This document shows, in pieces, positions 25,618-34,582 of a DNA stretch of 64,000 nt. The notes beneath the pieces are model-generated. The model was not told the origin of the DNA. It saw only the letters and a list, made by a program, of their open reading frames with translations, and did no database searches. Both the position numbers and the translations under genes were made by a program. The first letter of the stretch is position 1. Every line of letters begins with the position of its first letter. Origin of the DNA: Labilithrix sp. (GTDB lineage: Bacteria > Myxococcota_A > Polyangia > Polyangiales > Polyangiaceae). The stretch lies in NCBI GenBank assembly GCA_019637195.1, contig JAHBWA010000001.1, positions 1-64,000 of the forward strand, read 5' to 3'.

Positions 25618-26393
25618 CCTCGCTCCCCGCGTTCGCGCTCGCCGAGGCGGCGGCCTTCGTGCTCGCGGCGGCGCGCGTGGCGGGCTTCGTCGTGACGTCG
25701 CCGTTCCCCGGCCGCAACGTCCCGAACCAGGCGAAGATCGGCCTCGTCCTGATGCTCGCGTGGATCGCGCGCGCCGCTTCGCCGGCGACGCCGAGCCTCG
25801 GCCTCGACCTCGCGCTCCTCGGCGTCGTCCCCGGGGAGCTGGGGATCGGCATCGTCATCGGCTTCACGGTGCGCGTCACGTTCTCGGCGGCCGAGATGCT
25901 CGGCGCGAGCTTCGCTCAGGCGACGGGGCTGACGTTCGGCCAGGTGTACGACCCGACGCTCGGCGGCGAGGACTCGGTCCCGTCGCGCGTCGTCACGCTC
26001 TTCTCGATGCTGCTCTTCCTCGGGCTCGGCGCGCACCGCGTCGCGCTCGCCTACGCGCTCGAGTCGTTCCGCGTGCTCCCGCTCGGCCACGCCGTCGAGA
26101 TCGGCGCGGCCGCGCCGTCGATGGTCGACTTCCTCGGCCAGGCGATGGACGCCGGCGTCCGGCTCTCGGTCCCGGTCATGGCGATCGCGCTCGCGGTGCA
26201 GATGACGCTCGCGCTCGTCGCGCGCGCGTCGCCGTCGCTCCAGGTCTTCAGCGTCGGCATGGGCGTGACGGTGGCCGCCGGGCTCCTCGCGATCCTCGGG
26301 ACGATCGACGACGCCGCGGTCGGGCTCGCCGCGGAGCTCGAGCGCGAGGGGCCGAGGATCGAAGAGGTCGTCACCGACGTGGCCGCCCGATGA
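25614..26393 (+). CDS. fliR: flagellar export gate protein FliR
   Basis: 259 residues from a GTG at 25614 (four-base overlap with fliQ). It is multi-helix, with VAGFVVTSPFPGRNVPNQAK, IGIVIGFTVRVTFSAAEMLG, ATGLTFGQVYDPTLGGEDSV, LFSMLLFLGLGAHRVALAYA and ALVARASPSLQVFSVGMGVT, all characteristic of FliR. It completes the PQR gate and contacts FlhB, encoded immediately after with an ATGA overlap. Confidence 0.95.
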   Translation: MTSLPAFALAEAAAFVLAAARVAGFVVTSPFPGRNVPNQAKIGLVLMLAWIARAASPATPSLGLDLALLGVVPGELGIGIVIGFTVRVTFSAAEMLGASFAQATGLTFGQVYDPTLGGEDSVPSRVVTLFSMLLFLGLGAHRVALAYALESFRVLPLGHAVEIGAAAPSMVDFLGQAMDAGVRLSVPVMAIALAVQMTLALVARASPSLQVFSVGMGVTVAAGLLAILGTIDDAAVGLAAELEREGPRIEEVVTDVAAR

Positions 26394-27463
26394 GCTCGGA
26401 CACCGGCGACAGGACATACGACCCGACAGACCAGCGGCGGGAGGAGTTCCGCAAGCAGGGCCGCTTCGCGAAGGCGCGTGACGCGGGCGGCGTCGTCGCG
26501 ACGGCCTCCGTGATCGCGGTGCTCGCGGGATCGCAGGAGCGCCTGGCGGACGCCGCCCGCCGGTTGATGACGAGCACCCTCGGCGACCTCGGCGCCCTCG
26601 AGCGCCTCGGACCGACCGCGGTCCTCTCGTCGGCCGCGACCGAGCTCGCCACGCTCGCCGGCGCGGCGGTGGGAGCGGCGGTCATGGCGTCGACGGCGAT
26701 CGGCGCGGCGCAGGCGGGCTTCCGCTCGTACGGCGAGCTGCTCTCGCCGGATCCGGCGCGACTCGACCCGACGAAGGGGCTCGAGCGCTTCTTCTCGCCG
26801 AAGCGCGCCGGCCTCGAGACGCTGGTCGCCGTCGCGCGCGTCACGGCGGTCGGGGCGGTCGCGTGGCACGCGCTCTCGAAGGAGCTCCCACTCCTGACCG
26901 CGCTCGCGCGGATGCCGCTCGAGGGGAGCGTCCCGGTGATGCTCGCCGCGCTGGCGCGGATGGTCGGCATGGTGACGGGCGTGCTCGTGCTCGTCGCGGC
27001 GATCGACTACGCGCAGAACCGCTACACGATCTCGCGCGACATGAAGATGACCCGCAAGGAGCGGGAGGACGAGTCGAAGCAGTCCGACGGAGACCCGAAG
27101 GCGAAGGCCCGCATGAAGTCGCGGGCGAGGGCGCTCGCGAAGAAGCGCGCGATGAACGCGGTGAAGAACGCGGACGTCATCGTGACCAACCCGACGCACG
27201 TGGCCGTCGCGCTCCGGTACGGACCCAAGGACGCCGCGCCGGTCGTCCTCGCCAAAGGGCACGACGAGGTCGCGCTCCGGATCCGCGCCGAGGCGCGCAA
27301 GCACGGCATCCCGATCCTCGAGAACCGTCGCCTCGCGCGCGCGCTCGACGCCGAGGTCGCCGTCGGGCGTCCGGTCCCGGCGGCGCACTTCGCCGCCGTC
27401 GCTCGCGTCCTCGCGTTCGTCTACCGCCTGCGCGGCGCGCGCGGCCGCGGCGCCCGCCGTTGA
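26390..27463 (+). CDS. flhB: flagellar export switch protein FlhB
   Basis: 357 residues. The N-terminus is TDQRREEFRKQGRFAKARDA (the family has TxxRxxxARxxGQVAxSxE), followed by four membrane helices. The cytoplasmic linker has YTISRDMKMTRKEREDESKQ. The autocleavage site NPTH is at residues 267-270 (VIVTNPTHVAVALRY), and the C-terminal domain reads IPILENRRLARALDAEV. Autocleavage switches export from hook to filament substrates, with FliK as partner. It is the last gene of the block. Confidence 0.96.
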   Translation: MSSDTGDRTYDPTDQRREEFRKQGRFAKARDAGGVVATASVIAVLAGSQERLADAARRLMTSTLGDLGALERLGPTAVLSSAATELATLAGAAVGAAVMASTAIGAAQAGFRSYGELLSPDPARLDPTKGLERFFSPKRAGLETLVAVARVTAVGAVAWHALSKELPLLTALARMPLEGSVPVMLAALARMVGMVTGVLVLVAAIDYAQNRYTISRDMKMTRKEREDESKQSDGDPKAKARMKSRARALAKKRAMNAVKNADVIVTNPTHVAVALRYGPKDAAPVVLAKGHDEVALRIRAEARKHGIPILENRRLARALDAEVAVGRPVPAAHFAAVARVLAFVYRLRGARGRGARR

Positions 27464-27565
27464 CGGAGCGGAGCGCGAGAGGTCGAATTGTAGATTGAGA
27501 TCAGCTGTTTGCGCGAAATCGATCGCGCCGTGTCACGCCGCGGGCGCGCGAGTCGTCTCCCGGGC

Positions 27566-28756
27566 ATGAAGATCGTGATTCTCGGAGCCGGCTACGCCGG
27601 CGTCACCGCGGCCCTCCGGCTCGCGCGCATCTCGTCGCGCAAGGCCGACGTCACGCTCGTCTCGCGGGACGCTCGCTTCGTCGAGCGGATCCGGCTGCAC
27701 GAGCACGCGGCAGGACGACGGCCGAAGGCGCGTCCGATCGCGTCGCTCCTTCGAGGCAGCCGAGCTTCGTTCGTGGTCGGCGACGTCGCGGCCGTGGACA
27801 CCGCCGCGCGCACCGTCACGCTCGACGACGGCCGCAGCCTCGCGTGGGATCGCCTGGTCCTCGCGCTCGGCTCGCGGCCCGACATGACGGCGCCCGGGGC
27901 CGAGGAGCACGCGCTCGCGCTCGACGGCCGCGGCGCCGCGGAGCTCGTCGGGCGCCTGCCGGAGCTCGCTCGGCGTCGCGGGCGGGTCGTCGTGGTCGGC
28001 GGTGGCCTCACCGGCGTCGAGGCCGCCGCGGAGCTCGCCGAGGCGTGGCCGGACCTCCGCGTCACGCTCCTCACGCGGAGCGCCGCCTCCGCCGGCTTCT
28101 CGAGGGCGGCGCGCGAGCACATGGTCCGCTCGCTCGAGCGGCTCGGCGTCGAGGTGGTCACGAACGTCAGCGTGCGCGAGCTCGAGCGCGATCGCGTGGT
28201 GACGACCGACGGCTCGGTCGCGTTCGACGCGTGCGTCTGGGCCGTCGGCTTCGTCGCGTCGCCGCTCCCGGCCGGGCTGTCGCTCGCGCAGAGCGCCCGC
28301 GGGCAGGTGCTCGTGGACGCGTTCCTCTCGAGCGTGAGCGACCCGAACGTCTACGTCGCCGGCGATCTCGCCGTCCACGCTCGTCCGCCGGCGATCGCCG
28401 TCCCGATGGGGTGCAAGAGCGCGGGCCCTTCGGGGGCGCACGTGGCGGACAACCTCCTTCGCGAGATCGCCTCGCGCCCGCGCGTCGCGTTCGACTACGC
28501 CGCACCCGGCTATTGCGTGAGCCTCGGCCGGAGCGACGGCGTGATCCAGCTCACGCGCGCCGACGGGGCCTTCGAAGGAGCGGTCGTCCGCGGGCGCGTC
28601 GCCGCGTGGATCAAGGAGATGATCTGCAAATCGACGATCGCGATGCTCCGCCTCGAGCGCTACGGGCTCTCGAGCTACGCGGCGTTCCGCGCGGGGAACG
28701 TCGCGCCTGCGCTCGAGGCGCCTCGTGCCGCCTCGCCGGGCGCTCTAGGATCGTGA
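27566..28756 (+). CDS. FAD/NAD(P)-dependent pyridine nucleotide-disulphide-type oxidoreductase (NDH-2-like)
   Basis: 396 residues from the ATG at 27566. The FAD-binding Rossmann motif is VILGAGYAGVTAALRLA at the N-terminus, the second nucleotide site is VVVVGGGLTGVEAAAELA, and the FAD-contacting VYVAGDLAVHA lies near the C-terminal third. No redox-active CxxC is visible, so it fits NDH-2/AIF-like enzymes rather than disulphide reductases. The gene ends just before an ECF41 sigma factor; such sigma factors are commonly next to oxidoreductase genes, so this is the likely regulated partner. Substrate unknown. Confidence 0.88.
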   Translation: MKIVILGAGYAGVTAALRLARISSRKADVTLVSRDARFVERIRLHEHAAGRRPKARPIASLLRGSRASFVVGDVAAVDTAARTVTLDDGRSLAWDRLVLALGSRPDMTAPGAEEHALALDGRGAAELVGRLPELARRRGRVVVVGGGLTGVEAAAELAEAWPDLRVTLLTRSAASAGFSRAAREHMVRSLERLGVEVVTNVSVRELERDRVVTTDGSVAFDACVWAVGFVASPLPAGLSLAQSARGQVLVDAFLSSVSDPNVYVAGDLAVHARPPAIAVPMGCKSAGPSGAHVADNLLREIASRPRVAFDYAAPGYCVSLGRSDGVIQLTRADGAFEGAVVRGRVAAWIKEMICKSTIAMLRLERYGLSSYAAFRAGNVAPALEAPRAASPGALGS

Positions 28757-28761
28757 GCGTC

Positions 28762-29607
28762 ATGGGCACGTTCGAGGAACACCGCCGCTACCTCTTCGCG
28801 ATCGCCTACCGCATGCTGGGCTCCGCGGCCGACGCGGACGACATGGTCCAGGAAGCGTACGTGCGCTGGGAGGCGGCCGCGGCGACCGAGATCCGGTCGC
28901 CGCGCGCGTTCCTCGCCACCGTCGTGAGCCGCCTCTGTCTCGATCGCCTCAAGGACGCGCATGCCTCGCGGGTGGACTACGTCGGGCCGTGGCTCCCGGA
29001 GCCGATCCGGACGGAGGCGGACGACGCGCCGGACGTCGTCGCGGCGGCCGAGTCCATCTCGCAGGCGTTCCTCGTCCTCCTCGAGAGCCTCACGCCGCTC
29101 GAGCGCGCCGTGCACCTGCTCCACGAGGTCTTCGACTACAGCCACGACGAGATCGCGGGCATCCTGGATCGTGACGCCGCGACCTGTCGCAAGCTCCTCG
29201 AGCGCGCGCGCAAGGACATCGTCGCGCGGAGGCCACGCTTCGCGCCGTCGAAGGAGACGCACCGAGCGCTCGTCGGGGGCTTCGCGGCCGCCGTCGTGAA
29301 CGGCGACGTCGCCGCGCTCGAGCGCCTCCTCGTCGAGGACGTCCACGCCGTGTCCGACGGAGGAGGGAAGGCCTCCGCCGCCAGGAAGCCGGTCGTCGGC
29401 CGCGCGGCGGTCGCGAAGTTCTACGGCGGCCTCGCGCGTCTGGCGGTGGACGGCAGCTCGGCGGACATCGTCGAGGTCAACGGCTGGCCGGCGATGGTGG
29501 TGCGCGTGAACGGCGCGGTCTTCGCCGTGATCCAGGTCGAGACCGACGGCGCCGCGATCTACGCGGTTCGCTCCACGCTGAACCCCGACAAGCTGTCACG
29601 GATCTGA
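28762..29607 (+). CDS. ECF41-type sigma factor with C-terminal SnoaL-like domain
   Basis: 281 residues from the ATG at 28762; a GTG at 28753 would overlap the upstream stop. Sigma region 2 is FAIAYRMLGSAADADDMVQE, and region 4 is ALERLxx-like text starting at SLTPLERAVHLLHEVFDYSH then DEIAGILDRDAATCRKLLER. Diagnostic ECF41 motifs are WLPEP (residues 77-81) in the linker, DGGGK near 200 and NPDKL near the C-terminus, in a SnoaL-type extension. In this group the extension takes the place of an anti-sigma factor and controls activity. No anti-sigma gene is adjacent. It is probably co-transcribed with the upstream oxidoreductase. Confidence 0.92.
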   Translation: MGTFEEHRRYLFAIAYRMLGSAADADDMVQEAYVRWEAAAATEIRSPRAFLATVVSRLCLDRLKDAHASRVDYVGPWLPEPIRTEADDAPDVVAAAESISQAFLVLLESLTPLERAVHLLHEVFDYSHDEIAGILDRDAATCRKLLERARKDIVARRPRFAPSKETHRALVGGFAAAVVNGDVAALERLLVEDVHAVSDGGGKASAARKPVVGRAAVAKFYGGLARLAVDGSSADIVEVNGWPAMVVRVNGAVFAVIQVETDGAAIYAVRSTLNPDKLSRI

Positions 29608-29808
29608 GGTCCGCCGTCGCCGACGCTCGGGCGTCGCCGGCGCGCGCGCGTCGCGTCGTGAGGCCGCCGTGGAGGCGCGACTCTGCGACGACCGCGCGCC
29701 CGCGCATGGAGTCGTCACGCTCGAGCTGCGCGCCGCGCGTGAAGGCTTACTGATGGAGCTTGCCCGGTCGCGACAGCGTCGGGCGCTCGAACAGAAAGGT
29801 GGACCCCG

Positions 29809-29946
29809 ATGGGTGACAAATCTCCGAAGGCGAAGGCCCGCGCGAAGAAGCAGCAAGAGATGCGGTCGAAGAACGACAAGAAGGTCGCCGCCGAGCCGAG
29901 GTCGCCGCGCCCGCCCGAGGCCGAGGCGGCGCCCAAGACGCCGTAG
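29809..29946 (+). CDS. small lysine-rich MGDKSPK-type protein
   Basis: 45 residues beginning MGDKSPKAKARAKKQQEM, very rich in Lys, Arg and Ala and ending in a Pro/Ala tail. Small proteins that begin MGDKSPKxK recur in myxobacteria and actinobacteria and have no assigned function; a nucleic-acid-binding role would fit the charge but is speculation. A short purine-rich sequence (GAAAGGTGG) lies eight bases upstream. The preceding 200 bases hold nothing I can support. Confidence 0.6.
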   Translation: MGDKSPKAKARAKKQQEMRSKNDKKVAAEPRSPRPPEAEAAPKTP

Positions 29947-29976
29947 CGCCCGCGCGCGCAGCCGGCCGATCCGCCG

Positions 29977-30513
29977 CTAGGGCGAAGTTGTCGTGGAGTC
30001 GGCGGGCGCGTCCTTCGCGACGTCGCTCGCCGGCCTTGCCCCGGCCTTCGGCCCCTCGGTCGACGCCTTCGGCGCGGGGCCGGGAGCGGCGGCCAAGCTG
30101 CCGTCCTCGGGAGCGGCGAGGCGCGACGTCGTGAGCGCGCCCGCGCCCTCCGCGTAGACGAGGCCGTTAAGGTGGTCGAGCGCCTCGGTCGCCCGCGCCT
30201 TCCAGTCGGCGGGCAGCACGCCGGGAGAGCGCTCCTCGTGCGCCTTGGCCACCGAGAGCCAGTGGCGAGCGTCGGACCTGTAGCCGATGCGGTAGTCGCT
30301 CATGCCGCGGAGGTACGCGTAGCTGGCCTGCTCCGCTGGCGTGAGCCGCTTCGTGTCGGGCTCGAGGTCGCGCAGGATCGCGAGCGCGCGATCGTGCTCG
30401 TTCTGGTCGAAGGCGTGCTGTCCGCGCGCGAGCTGATCGCGATAGGTGGTGCACGCGCCGGCGCCGAGGGCCAATACGACGAGGATGCCAGCGAGGCGCC
30501 GCCGAACGAGCAT
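29977..30513 (-). CDS. lipoprotein with a TPR-like helical region
   Basis: 178 residues from the ATG at 30513, chosen because it places a compact lipoprotein signal (LAGILVVLALGAGAC) at the start. The mature part has helices resembling TPR repeats (QLARGQHAFDQNEHDRALAI then LTPAEQASYAYLRGMSDYRI), and a Pro/Ala/Lys tail. Probably envelope-located; no specific function can be assigned. Confidence 0.7.
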   Translation of the reverse strand: MLVRRRLAGILVVLALGAGACTTYRDQLARGQHAFDQNEHDRALAILRDLEPDTKRLTPAEQASYAYLRGMSDYRIGYRSDARHWLSVAKAHEERSPGVLPADWKARATEALDHLNGLVYAEGAGALTTSRLAAPEDGSLAAAPGPAPKASTEGPKAGARPASDVAKDAPADSTTTSP

Positions 30514-30584
30514 GGACGCAGTATCGGCGGACCGCCCCGCGTTGCCAAGCACGGCGCGGGCAGGCGTCGAGCGCGGCCGTCAGG

Positions 30585-31274
30585 CTACCGCTCGAAACAG
30601 TAGAGGCGTGCCTTCGTCTGACAGCCCCAGTTCCGGAACCCGAACCCGGGGCCGCCGTTGTCGGTCCACGCGCGATCTCGACGGTTGGTCGCGCCGATCG
30701 CCCCGAACGCGATGGAGTTGTTGGTCGACCAGTCGTTGCAGCGCGCGGACTGCTTGCCGTCCTGGAGGGTGCCGGTCCAGACGAGTCGGTTGTCGCGGAC
30801 GGTCTCTCCGCTCTCCGTGAGCTCGATCCCGACGGCCAGGATGCCCGAGGCGAGCTGGGCCTTGTTCCGGACCACGCGCGCGCCGTCGACCCGGACGTAG
30901 GGGCCGTCGTGCTCGATCCGCGCGATCGCGTCCTGGCCTTCCGCGCTGATCCACGCGACCCATTCACCGCCGAGCGCGGCGCGGTCCGCCGCCGCGACGC
31001 AGCGTGTGTCGGCGCCGCTCAAGCCGCCGAGGATCCCGTTCCACGCGTCCGACGTGACGAAGACCAGCTTGTCCCTGGCCCCCGCGTCCGCGTCCGCGTC
31101 TTCCGTGCCCGCGTCGCGAGGCTCGGTGACGGGCGGCCGCGCGGTGTCCGGGGCGGCGTCGGGGGAGCTCGGAGGCGCTGCGTCCTCCGAGGCGACCGGC
31201 TCCGCGGTCCCCTGGAACTCGGTGCACGAGGCAGTGAGCCCCGCGACGAGAACGGCTCCACGGAGCGACACCAT
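30585..31274 (-). CDS. lipoprotein with a DUF1554-like/C-type-lectin-like domain
   Basis: 229 residues. The short signal is SLRGAVLVAGLTASC, then a Pro/Asp/Ala linker to about residue 65, then KLVFVTSDAWNGILGGLSGA with DTRCVAAADRAALGGEWVAW. The pattern LVFVTS...G.LGGL.GAD..C...A....L.G...AW matches a domain found in many myxobacterial and leptospiral lipoproteins (DUF1554-like). The C-terminal NRRDRAWTDNGGPGFGFRNW and closing cysteines complete it. Surface role inferred. Confidence 0.7.
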   Translation of the reverse strand: MVSLRGAVLVAGLTASCTEFQGTAEPVASEDAAPPSSPDAAPDTARPPVTEPRDAGTEDADADAGARDKLVFVTSDAWNGILGGLSGADTRCVAAADRAALGGEWVAWISAEGQDAIARIEHDGPYVRVDGARVVRNKAQLASGILAVGIELTESGETVRDNRLVWTGTLQDGKQSARCNDWSTNNSIAFGAIGATNRRDRAWTDNGGPGFGFRNWGCQTKARLYCFER

Positions 31275-31348
31275 CAGGCGATAGCGTCACACAGACGCGG
31301 GGAGCGAGCAATCGGCTGGCCCGAGGGCACGTCTTTCCGAGCCCGGGG

Positions 31349-32212
31349 CTACTGCCCGGGACCGTCGGCGCAGCACCGAAAGCCGACGTCGTCGTAGGCG
31401 GTCTGCGGGATCGCCGCGTGAACGTGCTCGCACAGCTGCTCGTTCACCGGCTTCTTCCACGCGCCGCCGCGCACGGCGCAGCCCTCCTGCCCGAAGCCTC
31501 CGTCCTCGGGGCCGAAGCAGAGGTTCTCCCACTCGTTGAGGTTGCCGACCATGTCGAAGAGGCCCGCGTGGCCGCCTTCGCACAGCGGGAAGCTCCCGAC
31601 GGGCGCGGGGCCGCCCGCGTCGGCGAGCGGGTCGTTGCAGTTGCCCTCAACGTAAGCTGGTCCGTACGGCTGGTCTTGGTCTTTCGGTCCTCGGCACGCG
31701 CGCGTCCACTCGTCGACGGACGGATCTCTGCCCGAGCCCGGAGGTGTGCTGCCTCCGCCGATCTTCCCGCAGAGGTGCTTGCCGACGGCGGCGCAGTAGG
31801 CCGTCGCGGCGCACCAGTCGACGCAGTTGACCGGCTGGTCGGGCGCCGTCGTCGCCGACGTGCACTCGCCGGTGGCCGAACGCCACGACGTCTTCGCGTC
31901 GCAGATCCTCACGTCGACCATCTTGGGCCGCCAGGGGTGCGCCGCCGACACGCGCGCGAACTCCCGGACGGTGACCTCGGTCGCGTCGATGTAGTAGATG
32001 CTCCCGCCCGGCGCGGTGACCGGCACCATGGCCACGCCGCCGGCGTCTTCGTCGTCGGGGATCGGGGCGTCGCTCGTGAGCCCGCTGTCGCTCGCGTCGG
32101 CGCCGGCGGCGTCCGGAGTTGTCTCGGGAGCGTCATCGACGCCGTCGAACGACGTGCACGCGACCGCGGCGAGGACGGCTGCTGCGCCGGTGACGAGCCA
32201 TCGGCCTCGCAT
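31349..32212 (-). CDS. SUMF1/formylglycine-generating-enzyme-like lipoprotein
   Basis: 287 residues. Lipoprotein signal (LVTGAAAVLAAVAC), acidic linker, then a SUMF1-type domain: YYIDATEVTVREFARVSAA, DQPVNCVDWCAATAYCAAVG, HLCGKIGGG, DEWTRACRG, AGLFDMVGNLNEWENLCFG, RGGAWKKPVNEQLCEHVHAA and DDVGFRCCA. These are the conserved SUMF1 blocks (W-E-W/N-E-W, RGGSW, GFRC). Many bacterial relatives are non-enzymatic or modify other proteins; the number of cysteines suggests disulphide stabilisation. The target is unknown. Confidence 0.82.
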   Translation of the reverse strand: MRGRWLVTGAAAVLAAVACTSFDGVDDAPETTPDAAGADASDSGLTSDAPIPDDEDAGGVAMVPVTAPGGSIYYIDATEVTVREFARVSAAHPWRPKMVDVRICDAKTSWRSATGECTSATTAPDQPVNCVDWCAATAYCAAVGKHLCGKIGGGSTPPGSGRDPSVDEWTRACRGPKDQDQPYGPAYVEGNCNDPLADAGGPAPVGSFPLCEGGHAGLFDMVGNLNEWENLCFGPEDGGFGQEGCAVRGGAWKKPVNEQLCEHVHAAIPQTAYDDVGFRCCADGPGQ

Positions 32213-32253
32213 CGGTCGATGCTACCGCACCACCGTCGCCGGACACCAGCAGG

Positions 32254-33498
32254 CTACGGCGCCTCGCTCGCGCGGTCTCGTCGACGAGGCGCGGTCTCGT
32301 TCGGGGGCACGTCGCCGGGAGGGCGAACCCGGCGGAAGAGGCGGTAGAGCGCGAGGTCGTAGGCGATCTTGAGGACGCCCGCGACGACGAACGGCGCGGC
32401 GGTCATGCCCATCAAGCCGGCCGCGAACGGACCCAGGCTCGAGCCGACGAGCTTCGCCTGGTTCGCGATCGCGCTGGCGGCGGAGCGCTCGTCGTCGTCG
32501 ACGATGGCCATCATGTAGCTCGTGCGCGCGGGGACATCCATCTGCGCGACGAGGAACCGACCGAGCAGCGCGGCGACGCTCAGCTCGAGCGTGGGCATGA
32601 ACGGGAACGCGATGAGGAGCATGTTCCCGGGCAGGTGCGTCCACACCATGGTGTTGACGAGGCCGAAGCGCCTGGCGATGGGCGCGCTCAGGAGCGCGGA
32701 GAATCCGGCGATGACGTTGGTGGCGAAGAAGATGGTCCCGAGCACGCCGACGTCGGCGCCGAACCGGCGGTGGAGCCAGTAGGCGAGCAGCGTCTGCACG
32801 GCGAGGCCCGAGCCGAACGAGTCGATCGTGAAGAGCGCGGCCAGCGTCGTGACCGCGCGCCGCGAGCGGTGGAGCGCGGCGCGTGCGCGCGCGGGCCGCG
32901 CCGGCTCGACGTTCGGCGAGAGGCGCACGAAGAGGAGCGCCATGACCACGCCGAGCGCGGCGTAGAGGAGGATGACGGCGCGGTAGCCGTCGATCTCCGC
33001 GTGGCCGTGCGTCGTGATCCGCTGCGCGATCCACCCGCCGGCGAGCGCGCCGCTCGCGTTCGAGAACGATCCGACGAGCTGGTAGTAGCCGAAGACGCGG
33101 GTGCGATCGCGCGCGTCGACCTCCTGGCTGATCGCCGCCTGCTCGATCGACAAGAACGGCCCGACCTCCGCCCCGCTCGGGCTGATCGTCCCGATCACCG
33201 CCGCGAGCGTCAGGACGATCGCGCTCGGGGTGGTGACGAAGACGACGCCCGCGATGACGACGAGCACGCAGCTCGCGACGAGGATGCGCCGGCGGCCGAG
33301 GCGATCGGCTACCCCGGCGATGCCGAGGCTCAAGACCGCATCGCCCACCAGCGTCAGCGTGAAGATGAGGCCGATGTGCTCGTCGGAGAAGCCTCGGGCG
33401 GCGAGGTACAGCGCGAGGATGACCGCGAGGAGCCCGTACGCGAACGTGCGCACCGCGCGCGTCGCGAAGAGGATGCGGGCGTCGGGCGTGAGCGTCAT
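32254..33498 (-). CDS. MFS transporter
   Basis: 414 residues with about twelve hydrophobic segments. The MFS signature loop between helices 2 and 3 is GIAGVADRLGRRRILVAS, and other helices include LVVIAGVVFVTTPSAIVL, VILLYAALGVVMALLFV and IFFATNVIAGFSALLSAP. The C-terminus is a charged tail (RRRDRASEAP). The substrate is unknown. The ATG at 33498 lies three bases downstream of a perfect 16-bp palindrome, suggesting regulation at the start. It is divergent from the SDR gene. Confidence 0.88.
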   Translation of the reverse strand: MTLTPDARILFATRAVRTFAYGLLAVILALYLAARGFSDEHIGLIFTLTLVGDAVLSLGIAGVADRLGRRRILVASCVLVVIAGVVFVTTPSAIVLTLAAVIGTISPSGAEVGPFLSIEQAAISQEVDARDRTRVFGYYQLVGSFSNASGALAGGWIAQRITTHGHAEIDGYRAVILLYAALGVVMALLFVRLSPNVEPARPARARAALHRSRRAVTTLAALFTIDSFGSGLAVQTLLAYWLHRRFGADVGVLGTIFFATNVIAGFSALLSAPIARRFGLVNTMVWTHLPGNMLLIAFPFMPTLELSVAALLGRFLVAQMDVPARTSYMMAIVDDDERSAASAIANQAKLVGSSLGPFAAGLMGMTAAPFVVAGVLKIAYDLALYRLFRRVRPPGDVPPNETAPRRRDRASEAP

Positions 33499-33501
33499 GC
33501 G

Positions 33502-33517
33502 TCCCCACCGGTGGGGA
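33502..33517. promoter_or_regulatory. perfect 16-bp palindrome at the MFS start, candidate operator or hairpin
   Basis: TCCCCACCGGTGGGGA, in the 115-base divergent region between the MFS and SDR genes, immediately before the MFS ATG. It could be a repressor site or an RNA hairpin hiding the ribosome site. No regulator gene is next to it. Confidence 0.5.
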
Positions 33518-33613
33518 GGGAGAGATGAAGCGGAGAGCGACCCGAGGTCAAGCGCAGCTGGAGCGCGCCGGCGCTCGCCGTCCCTTGACGGACGCGGCCA
33601 GCCGGGCGAATCG

Positions 33614-34507
33614 GTGACCGTGCGACGCGTTCTCGTGACCGGGGCGAACAAAGGAATCGGACTCGCGATCGCGGAGGCGATCCTGCGGGAGCACGCGGAC
33701 ACCTTCGTGTACCTGGGCTCCCGTGATCCCGAGCGCGGACGCGCGGCGGCGGCGACGCTCGCGCGGGTCGACCCGAGCTGGCAGGCGCGCGTCGAGGTCG
33801 CCCTGCTCGACGTCTCCGACGATCGATCGGTCGCGGCGGCCGCGGAGCGCGTCGCCGAGAGCCGCGGCGCGGACACACTCTACGGCGTCGTCAACAACGC
33901 CGGCGTCGGCTCGGGCGACGGCGCGGACCTGGCGACGATCCTCCAGGTCAACACGGTCGGCCTCCGTCGCGTCTGCGAGACGTTCCTCCCGTCGATCGAT
34001 CCGCAGGTGGGGCGGATCGTCAACGTCACGTCGGCCTCGGGGCCCAGCTTCGTCGCCACGTGCAGCCCCGAGCGGCGGCGCTTCTTCCTCGACGACCGGA
34101 TGACCTGGGACGAGCTGCGGACGTTCATCGACGAGTGCATCGCGATCGCCGGCGACGAGGCTGCGTTCGTTGCGCGAGGCCTGGGCGGCGGCGGCGACGC
34201 CTACGGCCTCTCGAAGGCCTGCGCCAACACGTACACGATGCTCCTCGCGCGCGAGCACCCGAACCTGCGCGTGAACGCGTGCACGCCGGGGTTCATCGCG
34301 ACGGACATGACGCGCCACTACGCCGAGTCGCAGGGCAAGACGCCCGCGGAGCTCGGGATGAAGCCGCCCGCCGAAGGCGCGAAGGCGCCGATGTTCCTCC
34401 TCTTCGGATCTCCCGAGGGCAACGGTCGCTTCTACGGGAGCGACGCGAAGCGCAGCCCGCTCGATCGCTACCGCGCGCCCGGCAGCGCGCCGTATACCGG
34501 GGCCTGA
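33614..34507 (+). CDS. short-chain dehydrogenase/reductase (SDR)
   Basis: 297 residues from GTG at 33614 (a second GTG at 33620 is possible). The cofactor motif is VLVTGANKGIGLAIAEAIL, then VVNNAGVGSGDG, the catalytic Ser in IVNVTSASGPS, and the active-site YGLSKA. The stretch between the Ser and the Tyr is longer than usual (about 50 residues), a feature of carbonyl-reductase-like SDRs. It is divergent from the MFS transporter across the palindrome. Substrate unknown. Confidence 0.88.
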   Translation: MTVRRVLVTGANKGIGLAIAEAILREHADTFVYLGSRDPERGRAAAATLARVDPSWQARVEVALLDVSDDRSVAAAAERVAESRGADTLYGVVNNAGVGSGDGADLATILQVNTVGLRRVCETFLPSIDPQVGRIVNVTSASGPSFVATCSPERRRFFLDDRMTWDELRTFIDECIAIAGDEAAFVARGLGGGGDAYGLSKACANTYTMLLAREHPNLRVNACTPGFIATDMTRHYAESQGKTPAELGMKPPAEGAKAPMFLLFGSPEGNGRFYGSDAKRSPLDRYRAPGSAPYTGA

Positions 34508-34582
34508 GCCGGGCGCCGCGTGGCCTCGCCGAGCGGCGCGCCCGTGCGGGTGACGGGGTCCGGCGCGAGCGGGCGCCGACGC

